Origin: Bromus sterilis
Lineage: Eukaryota; Streptophyta; Magnoliopsida; Poales; Poaceae
Length of the DNA: 64,000 nucleotides
NCBI GenBank assembly: GCA_950022295.1
Contig: OX465599.1
Coordinates: forward strand, 285,655,501-285,719,500
Direction of reading: 5' to 3'
Part shown: positions 33,592-44,836 of the stretch, piece after piece
How the letters are laid out: every line of letters starts with the position of its first letter
Position numbering within the stretch: position 1 is the first letter of the stretch
The notes under the pieces: generated by a model
What the model saw: only the letters and a program-made list of their open reading frames with translations
Databases searched by the model: none
Told to the model about the DNA's origin: nothing
Made by a program: the position numbers and the translations under genes

Positions 33592-33632
33592 GGTAATATC
33601 CCCTCTTAAACCTCAAAAAAAAAAGGTAATAT
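33592..33632. repeat. Short direct repeats and poly(A) at the LINE 5' boundary
   Basis: GGTAATATCCCCTCT occurs at 33592-33606 and again at 33625-33639, separated by TAAACCTC and an A run. GGTAATAT occurs a third time immediately after the LINE poly(A) at 41611-41618. Confidence 0.8.
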
Positions 33633-33988
33633 CCCCTCTCGTTAGGGTTTTCATCTCGCCGACTCTGGCGGCGATTTTGGCTATCGATCAGCGATTCGAT
33701 CTACAGCAACGCACCGGCCTGCTGCGACGACGATCTTCATCAGAGTTTATGTTCGCTTGGCCAAGTCGGGGTGCAGTGATCGGATGATCCGCTATGGCGA
33801 CTCCGGTGCAAACTACGCCAGGTCTGGACGCTCTCATGGATCAGTTGGGAATACATGATGGAGATCTGGATGATGTGGTTTTCGAGGAGGAAGTGCAGAA
33901 TCCAGAAGAGGTGGCGCGATGGCTTGTGCTGGTTAGGGTTTATACGGAGAAGAACTATAGCCAAGCGGCTTTCTTCAGAAGTATGAGG

Positions 33989-34143
33989 TGTAGAAGGATA
34001 GAGAGGGTTTGGTGAAATCGATGTTTATTGCTTGAGCCTTGGAGGCATATATATAGGAGTACAATGATCTACTTGGAGTACAAGACAAGGTAGAATAGAA
34101 TCCTACTCTATCTCATATTTCCTAATATACGTTATACTCAACA
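33989..34143 (-). repeat. 3' LTR of the small-LTR element
   Basis: 155 bp, with a TATATATAT stretch near 34049-34056 in its middle. It differs from the other copy at one position (gaaatcg versus ggaatcg). Confidence 0.93.
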
Positions 34144-34551
34144 TCCCCCCGCAGTCACAACGTAGCGACGCAGACGGTGAGACTGGAGAAGAATCCGAAG
34201 GCGGAGCCGACGGACATCCCCACCACAGTCGTAACGGTCGACGCATCGCGGAGTTTGTGGCTGGAGTGGAAGCCAACGAGGTTCCCAAGCAGGCGGTAGC
34301 CCTTTGTGTCGTTGTCGAAGTAGCCGAGAGCGTAGGGTGGTGAAGCCGTAGTCGAGGTAGCCGTGCGAGAAATGCCGTGGTCGATGTCGAGTCGGGGTAG
34401 CCGGTGTCGAGGTAGTCGCCGAGGAGCCGCGGGTGCAAGGAAGTCAGGAGCGCAGCGCGGCTCAGTAAGAGCGGCACTGGCGGGCGGTCGTCAGTCGTAG
34501 CACGGGACGTCGCCAAGAAGATGATGGTGACGTCCGGAAGGAGACAGTGTT

Positions 34552-34741
34552 GACGAAGCGTCGCGCCGGGTTTGCCAATCCCGGGGACACGTCGTAGACG
34601 AAGGCACGTGTCGGTGTTGCCAGCACCGGGCATGCGTAGACAGACGAAGACGATGTCGACGAAGCGCCGCACCAGGCTTGCCAGTCCCGGGAACACGTCG
34701 TAGATGAAGGCACACACCGGTGTTGCCAGTATCGGGCATGC
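34552..34741. repeat. Tandem duplication of about 106 bp inside the small-LTR element
   Basis: Units at 34552-34634 and 34658-34741 share GACGAAGCG, TTGCCA, TCCCGG, ACACGTCGTAGA, GAAGGCAC, GGTGTTGCCAG and CGGGCATGC. About 20 percent of positions differ. Confidence 0.85.
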
Positions 34742-35220
34742 TTAGACGGGGACCAGTAGGAGCTGTACGCCATGTCGGAGGGACCGGCAGAGAAGGGCTC
34801 GACGAAGGTTGCGGCACAACTCGGCGGGGGGGGGGGGGTAGAAGGTGCCGAGGGTGGAGTCGCCGCGGTTGCCGGAGCTAGATGAAGTGGTCGAGGAAGA
34901 TGACGACGACGCTGACGATGAGTTGGTGCTGGACGAAGACGAAGAGGTGGACGACGATGAATTCGGCAAAACCAGAGGTAGAACGTGAGGGGCCACGTCG
35001 GTCGCCGGTAGAGGCGACGCGGCTCGGTGGAGCGGCAACGGCGAACAGGGAGTCGGCGCGGGTGGCGCAGCGAGGGCGGAGCTCGACGTAGGCGATGAAG
35101 AACCCAATAACATAACGAAGACCATGCGCGGACGGCAGCGTTCCGGCGCCAAGAGAGGCGACGCGGCCCATGCCACGGGGGCGTCAACGCGCGGGGACGG
35201 CAGTGGACCGCGGGCTGCGA

Positions 35221-35495
35221 CGCTACGGCCTGAAGGGGCGACGCAGCGGCAACGCGCGTGTCGGGAGCGACGGCGGGGAAGACCTCGGGGCGGCGACCGC
35301 GTGCCGCGACACTACGGCCTGTGGGGGCGACGCAGTGGCGGCGTCCGTGTCGGGCAGCCTCGGGGCGGCGGCGTGGATTGCGCGCCGCGACGCTGCGGCC
35401 CGTGGGGGCGACGCAGCGGCGGCACAGAAGTCGGGGCAGCCATGGGGAGAACCACGGGGGCGGCGCTGCGGCCCGAAGGGGCGACGCGGCGGCCG
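35221..35495. repeat. GC-rich tandem repeats, four units, in the small-LTR element
   Basis: The core CGCTGCGGCCCGTGGGGGCG or close variants begins near 35221, 35310, 35391 and 35464, each followed by ACGCAGCGGC or similar. The unit length is about 73-90 bases. Confidence 0.8.
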
Positions 35496-36374
35496 CCCGA
35501 TGCTCGATCGGTGGATAGGCGCTCGTACTCGGGGGGCGTTCTTCACGGAATCCGGCGGAGGCGCACGCGAGCGACTGTACGGGTCGTCAACGCTGCGTGG
35601 AGGGGGCGATCGCGCGGGAGGGCGGGTGAGCAATCCGATCGCCCGCGAGGTGGAGGAGCGCCGCTCGGCGTGTTGATGGCGAAGGGGGGTGGGGCTGAGC
35701 GAACCAGCAGCGCCGACGCGACGCAGGACTAGTCGACGCGACTCCAATGGTGTGGGGCCAACCGACGCGACTCCAACGGCGAGGGGCCCTAGCCGGCGCG
35801 GGGCCAGGTGGGGTGTCGGGGACGTCGCTGGTCCAGCCGGCGCACGCCCGATCGGCGCGGGGCCAGTCGGTGTGACCCCAGCAGGCACGTGGCCAGCCGG
35901 GGGTGTCGGGGACGTCGCGGGTCCAGGGGCGTCGCGGGGGCCGGGGCGGGCTGTAGTCGGTGGCGACGATGGTGGTGGAGGACTCCGATCTGAAGCAGGG
36001 GCGGCGACGGTCGGGCTAACGCGCGGAAGGCGGCCACTACGGGCCGCCGCGTCGCGCGAAGCCGCCGTGTCGGTGAAGAAGCCGGCAGTCGCGCTGGAGT
36101 CGAAGTAGAGGCGCAGTGGATTGACGACGGCGATGGGCGACGCACACCGATCTTAGATCGGAAAACCAAAAAAGACTCCGATCAAGACGACCGGCGGAGA
36201 GAAAAAGCCCCGATCAAGGGATCGGGAGAAAAGACTCTAGGGCAGCCGATCCACGGGATCGGCGGACGAACCCTAGTTACGGGCGGCGCGGCCCCCAGCG
36301 CCGGCGATCAGGGTCGGCGCCGGGGGCGGCGCGGGCGGAAGCGACGGCGGTGGCTAGGGTTTAGGACCGGTTAG

Positions 36375-36384
36375 GCTGATACCA
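36375..36384 (-). other. Primer binding site of the small-LTR element
   Basis: TGGTATCAGC directly abuts the 5' LTR on the minus strand and matches the 3' end of initiator methionine tRNA. Confidence 0.8.
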
Positions 36385-36539
36385 TGTAGAAGGATAGAGA
36401 GGGTTTGGTGGAATCGATGTTTATTGCTTGAGCCTTGGAGGCATATATATAGGAGTACAATGATCTACTTGGAGTACAAGACAAGGTAGAATAGAATCCT
36501 ACTCTATCTCATATTTCCTAATATACGTTATACTCAACA
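36385..36539 (-). repeat. 5' LTR of the small-LTR element
   Basis: 155 bp, the partner of 33989-34143. The copy of tgagg at 36540-36544 completes the target duplication within LINE ORF1. Confidence 0.93.
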
Positions 36540-37472
36540 TGAGGGAAGCTTGGGATCTGGACAGGATGACACGGTTCCGTCCCTTGGAGAATAATCTGTA
36601 CTCGATCAAGTTCAAGTGTCTAGCTGAGTGGGAGAAGGCAATGGAGGGAGGGAGGACCGTGGAACTTTAGAGGTCACCCCGTGTTGCTTGCAGACTACGA
36701 CGGATTCACAAAACCCTCCTCGATCAGTCTGAATACTTTTGATATATGGATGCAAATTCACGATCTGTCGGATGGGTACTATCCGATGATCAAAGCAATG
36801 GCTTCAAAAGTGGGGGAGTTCTTCGCTGCTGAAACACCTTCGTGGGACTTCCCTGGTAATTTTGTGAGAGTCAAGATAAAATTGGATGTTAGGAAGCCCT
36901 TACGGAATCACGTCTCCATCATCAGAGGAGGGAAGAGAGATATATTCTTGGTTAAGTTTGAGAAGCTCCCAGATTGGTGCGCGGTTTGTGGTTGTTTCGG
37001 TCATGTCTACAAAGAGCATGAGACTGGACTGCATCCCCCCCTCTGCTCTAGTATTCAAGAACTTGCGTGCTGATTGGGTTTTTAGAACTCGTCCAACGTC
37101 AGGTGCTAGTGGAAGTCAGAAGGAGACAGGAAATAACAACGCAACCACTTCATCAGACATGGATGAGCAGCTGGGGAATGAGCTCCGAACTGAAACATCA
37201 GATTCAGAGATGACAGATGCAGACAATACCAAGAAGAGGAGAACTCTGGTGAAAGATGATCTGGGTGATTCGAGTGAGCGGTTCACACAGTCGTGTCTTG
37301 CTGGCAATGTTCCTCAGGGGACTATCCCACTTAGCCCACCCCCGCGTCCGAGTGACCCGAAACGTACCAAGACTGGTTTATCAAATGATTCCTTTACAAA
37401 GAGAACAACAAATGATGGCAAGCCAAATAATGCAAAATCGGCGGGCCTCCCCGAGGGGCACCGCTAGGCATA

Positions 37473-40400
37473 ATGTGTCTCTTATCCTGGAACTGTCGCG
37501 GTTTGGGTAACCCCGCGACAATTCGAGAGGCACGCGAGATGGCGGACAAATTTACCCCGGCAGTGCTCTGTCTCATAGAAACGCAGATTCCGAGTGAGCG
37601 TTCTAAGTCACTGGCAGGTTCTTTGGGTTTTGATAAATCATATGCAATAAGCAGTTCTGGAAGGAGTGGAGGGATTGCGGTATTCTGGAAGGATGATGTG
37701 AGATTGAGATTACAAGCGTCTCACGCTACCACATTGACTCTAAAGTGAAGGGCATTGGCAGGGAGACAATGAGAACTACCTTTGTCTATGGGGAAGCACA
37801 AGTGAGCGAGAGGCATAAAACCTGGAATGATCTAAAGGCAGTTGCTGGGGTTTCGGCCCTACCTTGGCTTGCGTTGGGGGACTTCAATGAAGTGTTGCAC
37901 CAATCGGAGCATGAGGGAGTAAATCGGAGGAGTCAGGCGCAAATGTATGGCTTTCGTGACACTCTAGATGTGTGTGGCCTCTCTGATCTGGGCTACAAGG
38001 GACTGAGATGGACATTCGAAAAACGTGTGACGGGAGGCACTTTTCACGAGGGTGCATTTGGACCGTGTTGTGGTTGATCCTATGTGGTGTAATATGTTTC
38101 CCGTGGCAGAGGTCTCAAATCTGTCGGCAACTACTTCTGATCATGGCCCGATTTTGCTCAGGTTGGATTGTTTAGAGGATTTCCATAAACCGAAAACCTT
38201 TAAATATGAAGTGATGTGGGAAAGGCACCCGGAGCTTCTAAACCACATTGAAGAGTCATGGACAGGAGGAGGTGAGGTGGATTTTGTTGCGGGGCTGGAG
38301 CCCAAGCTTCGGGCGCTAGCTGAAAATCTGATGCATTGGGACATAACTACCTTTGGTCACGTGAAAGTGGAGATCAGAAAACTGAAAAGGGAAAAGGAAA
38401 TTCTATTAGGAGTTCCTGGTAGAGTTGCACCGAGCACGAGAGAAGAGGAGATCAACGCTCGGTTGATTGAACTCTATTGCCGTGAAGAAATTCTGGAGAA
38501 ACAAAGATCTCGAGTGGAATGGCCGAGGGAGGGAGATAAAAATACTAAGTTCTTTCATATGAGGGCCTCTAGACACCGTAGGAAGAAATTTATAAGGAAA
38601 TTGGAGAAGTCTGATGGGACAAAAACTGAGGATGCGGAGGAGATGGCTGACATGACTTCAAACTTCTTCAAAAACCTTTATACCAGCGAGGGCGTCCATG
38701 ACATGCAGGAAGTGCTTGATAAAGTGCCTGTTAAAGTAACTGAAGAGATGAGACTCGGTCTTGATGCTCCATATAGTGCAGAAGAAGTGAAGATTGCGCT
38801 GCTTCAGATGAGCCCGTCTAAGGCGCCTGGAATAAACGGGTTCCCGACTCATTTTTTCCAAAAACATTGGGCGGTCTGTGTTGCGGAGGTTACTAAAGTG
38901 GTGTTGAGGATTGTTGAAGGCCAGGAGAGTGCGGAACTCAGAAATAAAACAATTCTTGTTTTGATCCCGAAAATCAAAACCCCCTCATTGCTCTCGCAAT
39001 TTCGAACCTTTAGCGTGTGCAATGTATTGTACAAAATAGCCTCTAAGGTTATAGCTAATAGGCTAAAAGTGGTGCTTCCATTCATAATCTCTGAAGAGCA
39101 ATCGGCGTTCGTCCCTGGGAGAATGATTACATATAACATCATAGTTGCGTACGAATGTCTGCATTTCATGAAGAGAAACAAAGCCGTCAAACATCGTCAT
39201 TGTGCCCTTAAGTTAGATATGATGAAGGCATATGACAGAGTTGAATGGGACTACCTCCAATCCATCATGCTAAAATTGGGGTTCTCAGAAAGGCGGGTGA
39301 CCATTGTGATGGGCACGGTGAGCTCTATTTTTTTCTCAGTCTTGTTTAATGGAAGGAAGTTTGATGAATTCACACCTACGAGAGGTATTCGACAGGGAGA
39401 TCCAATCTCCCCTACTTGTTCCTTATTGCAGCAGAGGGCCTTTCGTGCCTCCTAAATTATAGTGTTCATTCATCTCAGATTGGTGGTTTGCAGTTGGCAC
39501 CGTCAGCGCCAGCCATAAATCACTTGTTATTCGCGGATGACAACCTGCTGGTTTTAAGGCCAACGAGGAAGGGGCGAATGAAGTATCAAACTTGTTGGAG
39601 ACTTACTGCCAGGCCTCGGGCCAAAGAGTTAATCCATTCAAGTCCACAGTCTTCTTTAGTAAAGGTTGCCAGAAATATAAGAGAGGACATCAAGGTTCGT
39701 CTAAATGTTCCAAACGAAACCTTGAATGATAAATATTTGGGACTACCGTCAGATGTAGGCTCATCTAGGAATGGAGCTTTCAAATACCTAAAGGAGAGGT
39801 TGTGGGGCAGAGTGAAGGGCTGGCTTGAGAAGTTGTTGTCAGCGATGGGTAGAGAGCTCTTGATCAAATCTGTGGCACATGCGGTGCCGGTATACTCTAT
39901 GTCATGTTTCAAGCTGCCTCGGGGACTGTTGGAACAACTCAATAAGACTATCCGTCAGTTTTTGTGGGGGAGCAAAGAGGGAAAGCGCAAACCTGCGTGG
40001 GTGTCGTGGAAAGACATGGCGAAGCCTAAGCATATGGGGGGCCTCGGATTTCGTGATTTTGAATTATTCAACCTGTCATTGTTAGCGAGGCAGTCATGGC
40101 GGCTTCTTACTTGTGATAACACCCTGTCTGCCCGGGTTATGAAGGCGGTTTACTATCCAAACAAAGACATCCTTTCGGCTGAACTGGGAAGCCATCCATC
40201 CTTAATCTGGAGATCAGTTTTGGAGGGGAGGGATATTATGAAACAAGGCCTCATTCGCAGAATTGGCAATGGCAGGACTACGAGTATTTGGGGGCACAAC
40301 TGGATCCCAAGAGAGATTAATATGTTGCCTTTGTTTTGGTTGAGACCGCATGGGCCAAATCTGGTAGCTGAACTTATTGATGCAACTTCGGGTACATGGC

Positions 40401-41548
40401 GCGCGGACGTGCTGGAGGAAAACTTCCTCCCGATGGACGTCCAGGAGATTGTGCGGATCCCTCTCGCAACTAGAAACTGCGAGGATTCGTGGGCTTGGCA
40501 CTTTGATAGAAGAGAAATTTTCTCGGTGAAATCATGCTATCGTATGCTGGCGGGCACTGTCCAGCGTCGGACTGACTGGCTAGAGGGTCTCCCGGGTCAC
40601 TCGAATCCAGAGGCTGATGCTAGAGGGTGGTGATCGCTATGGAAGACCAAAGTTCCAGGAAAGATTAGACACTTCTTATGGAGGCCTGGAAGGCAATCAA
40701 TTCCAACTGAAGATGTTCGTCATCATTGGAAAATGGCGACGAATGATGCGTGTCAACTCTGCGGCATGCCGGACTCATGGAGACACTCTTTGATTGAATT
40801 CTCGATCTCATGCTGCGTGTGGGCTTTGGTGGAGGATGATATTGTAGAACACATGAGGTCTACACGGGAAAGTAACGCAAAACAGTGGTTGTTTACGTTG
40901 GTTGCGTCTATGAAGAAGGAAGAGCTTCTAGTGGTGCTTGTCACACTTTGAACTATTTGGCATGCAAGACGCAAAGCTATCCACGAGGATATCCATCAAA
41001 GTCCGATGAGTACTCACCAATTTGTCAACGGGTTTATTGTTGAACTTGATGGATTGGGGATACATTCAACCTAGAATTCAGGCTCTCGGTCTACATCACA
41101 TGCAATACCAGCCTAGGCGCATGGGGGTGCTTCGATCATCCGATCAGGAGGTGCACAATCAAGGTCGAGAGGGAGTGCAACAACGACGGCTGTTGTCCGG
41201 GACAATTATGGAAGATACATGGGGTCTTCAGCCCTTGTGGTGCGAGGCGTGGATGATGACCTCTGCATGGCAGCTCTATCTTGCAGGGAGGCTCAAGCGC
41301 TTGCACAAGATCTCATGTTGCAGCAGATTGTTACCACATGTAAAGACAGAAGCCTCATCGAAGATATCAAGCATGGGACGGATGGTCTACATGCGATGAT
41401 AGTGAAGGAGATCCGGGAAAACGTACGGTTATTTCAGTCGTGTACTTTTGCTTTTGAAAAACAATCTAGGAATAGTGAGGTAGTTAAAGTAGTTAAGTTT
41501 AGTTCCTCTTTAAATCATGGCAGGCATGTGGCTTCTAGCACCACCTGA
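37473..41548 (+). pseudogene. LINE ORF2: endonuclease, reverse transcriptase, RNase H
   Basis: It starts M-C-L-L-S-W-N-C-R-G-L-G-N-P, the usual start of an apurinic-type endonuclease (I-E-T-Q, later L-G-D-F-N-E). Frameshifts lie near 37740 and 38050. The reverse transcriptase follows (L-K-L-D-M-M-K-A-Y-D-R-V-E-W, R-Q-G-D-P-I-S-P). A frameshift near 39415 precedes L-L-F-A-D-D-N-L. The zinc-binding region (C-Q-L-C-G) comes after a TGA at 40631-40633. A decayed RNase H-like C-terminus (A-A-L-S-C-R-E-A-Q-A-L) ends at 41548. The enzyme would nick target DNA and reverse-transcribe LINE RNA, but this copy cannot. Confidence 0.9.
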
Positions 41549-41610
41549 TCCTGTTTGTATCCCTACTGTTTTGAACTTGGTGGAATGAAGGTCTTATTTA
41601 CGCTAAAAAA

Positions 41611-42714
41611 GGTAATATGCCCGTGCGCTGCCACGGGGGTCAATTTTATTTGGCCAACGCTACGCATCAACCAGCAGTAGTTTAGAAAAGATCGGTCATC
41701 TCCGAAGCCGCTCGATCACATCAGATTGGTCTGTCGTATCTCACATTAGATTGGTCTGTCGTATCTCACCAGCCTTTACAACAAGAGGTTTATTGCGATC
41801 AGGCCATTGCAACAAGCCCCCTGTTGCGAAGTGTGTAAAGTTTTTTTTAACAAAATCAGTTCAAGTGGGAACCAGTTGCATATAAGTTTACGCAAAATGT
41901 GTGTTCAGAGGTAGTCTTTGCAACAAAGGGCTTGTTGAGTTCAGACCATTGCAACAATATCACTGTCATAAAGCTTTTAAAATGTTTTATTGCAACAACA
42001 TCATTGTCATAAAGCTTTTAATTTTTCTTATTGCATGCACTCGATCTGCAACAGACTATATGTTGTAAATTAGGTTTGCAATAAAGACCTTGTTGCAATC
42101 TGACTTTCTTTCCGCGCGCGCGTATCCGCATCCTTCCGATCAAAACACATCCAACGACTTCTGAGGCGGTCGGCACAACGCGCACGACCCACCGGTCGGA
42201 GGAAATCTTTTCCCATTTTCTTTTAACACGACAAAAAGGAACATACGGGCACACATCATGATGCAAATCAAATTACAAAAAGGAGATTATGTTTTGATTA
42301 TGAAGCATAAAACTTCTGACAACTTTGTCCTAAGATATACTAAAGGCTAAAAATAACATAGAGGGAAATCTATTCATCTGAATGTCATGTTGTTATTGCA
42401 CAAAATAAGTTATCTTTGCGGTTAAAATTTAAATGTTTCAACCATTCATTTTTACAATGAAAAGATAAAGGCGTGAGGTAATAGTACCATACACTTACCA
42501 AACATGTTTCTCTATCCCCTCTTTTGATTAAACCATCATGACGTTAAGTGTTACCACAAATACACAAATTAAATCAATCTTTCCTAATGGCACTTTTTCC
42601 CAAAGTATGAAAAACAACATTCGATGGATTAGTTGGTATGCATAACATCTTATCTTCTTTTAAATCTTATTAAATTTAAGCGAAATAATAATTAGAATTT
42701 CTGAAGAAGTGTGG
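41611..42714. other. Intergenic, no gene recognised
   Basis: Directly after the LINE lies ATGCCCGTGCGCTGCCACGG, a motif often seen in grass repeats. The stretch repeats TTGCAACAA-type words and an (GC)n run near 42114-42121, and is otherwise AT-rich. No coding region or element ends could be defined. Confidence 0.4.
41948..42021. repeat. Tandem repeat, two units of 41-bp period
   Basis: ATTGCAACAA followed by TCATAAAGCTTTTAA is present twice (41948-41980 and 41989-42021) with two or three differences. Confidence 0.88.
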
Positions 42715-43323
42715 TGTCGTGGTAATACTAAAGGCATACCCCTAAGCGAGGGAAACCCAGGGGTATCTAAGCCCTGGGTTTCCCTAAAGCACATCAAGCA
42801 AAAGACGAAGCATTGACAATCTCCGAGTAACATGTTACTCGGAGACCAAGAGTCGCTTCCAAGTATGCAACTACTCGGAAGCGCAGCAAGATCCGAGTAG
42901 ACCGATACTCGGAACTAGTCGGCGAGCCCCCCCTACTCGGAAGATGGGAAACGCAACGGACGGGAGGCATTTAATGCTGCAGACGTTTCCTCCTCTTTTA
43001 TTAGTGGTAATGGGCAAACCGTTTTGTATTTAAGTACGTATTTAATCCTGTAATTAAGACCCATTTAAGCCAAGGTATTAAGGAGGCAGGGGCACACTCT
43101 ATATAAGCCACCCCCTCCCCTTCGGCAGGGGCACGCGCACACTTTTTCCCTTCTTAGTATTCTGAAGAAAGAACACCCCAGTAAGCCTGGGAAAGGACTA
43201 AGGTTTTTATCTCCACGGAGAGGCCTAACCTGTATAATCCTTTTGCGTCAACCCACTCTACGTACAGATTCATTTAGCTCCTTTCTTACCCCTATACTCA
43301 CTGTCAGATTTACATCCACGACA
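42715..43323 (+). repeat. 5' LTR of the pol-less Gypsy
   Basis: 609 bp, ending ACATCCACGACA. It contains repeated TACTCGGA/TCCGAGTA words, a 24-bp palindrome at 42821-42844, and a TATATAAG box near 43100-43107. Confidence 0.92.
42821..42844. repeat. Perfect 24-bp palindrome in the LTR
   Basis: The half-site CTCCGAGTAACA is followed by its exact reverse complement. The same palindrome is intact in the other LTR at 49116-49139, although the LTRs differ at flanking bases. Confidence 0.92.
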
Positions 43324-43344
43324 GTTGGCGCCCACCATGGGGCC
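43324..43344 (+). other. Primer binding site region of the pol-less Gypsy
   Basis: GTTGGCGCCCACCATGGGGC begins immediately after the LTR. TGGCGCC(C) is a common primer site in plant Gypsy elements, although the exact tRNA is not assigned here. Confidence 0.8.
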
Positions 43345-43365
43345 GAGTTGATCAACAATCGTAGA

Positions 43366-44760
43366 GATGGCATTTCCCTCATCCTTTTCGTCGGCTCGCG
43401 GCTCTGAGCTCATCGTCGGAGAGGTTTTCTGTTTTGGATCGCTAGCTTTCATAGCTGACGATTCGGCTTGGTTAGCGGATTCCCCGCTCCAGGCACAATT
43501 GCTGCCCTCAAGGGGCAGCGTCCATTTCCGAGCTGACGAATCGGGGGCCCTGCGCCTCTAGCTGTCGGCTCATCGTCAAGCGCCCGCGCTGCTATCTGTT
43601 CGCCACAAGAAGCAGCGCTCGGGCCGTCCGCGCGCTCACCATCGTGGAAATTCGGTCAAGGTCCAGCAGGTGGCAGTCATTGACTTGGTGGAGTCAGCCC
43701 ACAAAGCCTTGGACGAACTGATCGCAAGAGAAGGCTCCACGGCTTCTCTCTTGCCTCTGTTCGACTTGGTTGAGGAAGAAGGCATGGTAGCGTCTGACCC
43801 GAGTCAGGCGCCGAGCAAGAAGGCAGCAGCGGCACCCCTGTCGCGGTTGCGGAAGTATGTATGGCCGAGACTCCGCCCTCCCAACCATCTCCAGCTCGGG
43901 ACACCAACGCCCGAGATGAACCGAACAGTCCATCCAAGGCCGGCACTCGGGAGCCAACCCGACGTGTTTCAGCCTTCCGAAGGTTGGAGCTCGGAGATTC
44001 AAGTTGGCAACCTCGTCCACCTACCCGAGAGGAGCAGGAAGAGGCAGAAGCGGTCGAGCGACTGCTTAATACCCCAATTGACACAAGCACTCCAGAAGGG
44101 CGAGGCCTGGAGGCAGCCAGATTAACCAATTTGGCTGAGCGGGAGCGTCTGGCCGGGCTGGAAAACACTCTCGAGCGCCAAGCTCGGGAAGTAGCTCGGC
44201 TCAGACAAAGCAGAACCAGTCGTCAACTGCGGGGCCCAGGTCGAGAAACTTTCCGAGCTATGGGCACCCCAGTCGAAAATCTCATAGCGGCAACTCGGAT
44301 CGCAAACTCTCTGCAGCCCAGTGGATCGGCAGCGGAAGAAATTCAGCACCTGGCGTTCCTCTTGCAAGCCGTAGTCCATCAAAACGCTGCTGTCAGCCAA
44401 TCACAGCAGCGAATCCATTCCCAAGTTCCCCCCTGCAAGGACGTCATTGTCAGTACACACGCCCTATGGGGAAGCACGGAGGAACAGAAATAGTTCACCT
44501 CGGCGCGGACATGAACATCGAGGAGATCATCGCCAAGAGCAATATCGACATGAAGACCTCAGAAGAACAGAAGCCCGTGGGATGGGTCGGCCCGCACCTC
44601 GAAGGGAGGAGTTCCCGCGGCACCGAGACGACCGTTATTTCGACATTGAAGACGACGCCCGAAGCCATCTTGTTCAGACCCGAGTCGACCGCGCCAGAAC
44701 TCATCGTCAGGATCAGGCTCGGCCCTCAATGGCCACAGGACCGGTCTGCTTCAGCGAAAG
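43366..44760 (+). pseudogene. Gag-like remnant of the pol-less Gypsy
   Basis: Open frames at 43366-43561, 43861-44493 and 44447-44822 lie in sense orientation. The longest is 210 codons, rich in Glu/Arg with a helical stretch (R-E-E-Q-E-E-A-E-A-V-E-R-L-L), and the next is Arg/His-rich. They fit the N-terminal part of gag in this type of element, but no CCHC knuckle is present. The frames are broken from one another, and all downstream domains have been deleted near 44727-44836. Confidence 0.6.
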
Positions 44761-44836
44761 GATTCGGTCTACCCCCAGGCCTGGTGTGTTTCCAGCGAAA
44801 GGATTCAGCTCAATGGCCATAGGACCGGTCTGCTTC
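44727..44836. repeat. 26-bp direct repeat at the pol deletion junction
   Basis: CAATGGCCACAGGACCGGTC at 44727 recurs at 44811 with one change, and CAGCGAAAGGATTC occurs at 44753 and 44793. The repeats lie exactly where sense gag ends and the antisense gene begins. Confidence 0.88.

Larger units (their letters stand above)
33989..36539 (-). mobile_element. Small-LTR retrotransposon without gag-pol (155-bp LTRs, GC-rich interior)
   Basis: Two 155-bp LTRs (33989-34143, 36385-36539) differ at one base by eye. They start TGTTGAGTATAACG and end TCCTTCTACA on the minus strand. The primer site TGGTATCAGC directly follows the 5' LTR (36375-36384), a polypurine tract GCGGGGGGA precedes the 3' LTR (34144-34152), and a perfect 5-bp duplication tgagg flanks it (33984-33988, 36540-36544). 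The 2.24-kb interior is very GC-rich, made of degenerate tandem repeats, and shows no gag, protease, reverse transcriptase or integrase. Long open frames occur on both strands with Arg/Pro/Ala-rich translations and look compositional. It is non-autonomous and recent, resembling TRIM-type or gene-capturing elements. Confidence 0.93.
33794..37467 (+). pseudogene. LINE ORF1, split by the 155-bp-LTR element
   Basis: The frame starts M-A-T-P-V-Q-T-T-P-G-L-D at 33794 and reads to F-F-R-S-M-R at 33988. It continues past the insertion as E-A-W-D-L-D-R-M-T-R-F, and a TAG follows V-E-L near 36667. The next frame (36681-37070) holds the DUF4283-like region and a zinc knuckle start (W-C-A-V-C-G-C-F-G-H). 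A further frameshift leads into a low-complexity C-terminus ending at 37467. ORF1 proteins of this type bind LINE RNA. Confidence 0.82.
33633..41610 (+). mobile_element. Full-length L1-type LINE, decayed, with a nested LTR element
   Basis: The element runs from CCCCTCTCGTTAGGG to a short A tail at 41605-41610. Flanking GGTAATAT repeats (33625-33632, 41611-41618) fit a target duplication. Without the nested 2.56-kb insertion it is about 5.4 kb, a normal plant L1 length. It has a nucleic-acid-binding ORF1, then an ORF2 with endonuclease, reverse transcriptase and RNase H. Several frameshifts and stops make it inactive. It is the same family as the remnant at 23524-25388 but in the opposite orientation. 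Confidence 0.88.

Noticed and set aside
35124..36108. Several 140-220-codon open frames in the small-LTR element
   Set aside because: They occur in at least four frames over tandem GC-rich repeats and have no recognisable domain. Treated as compositional.
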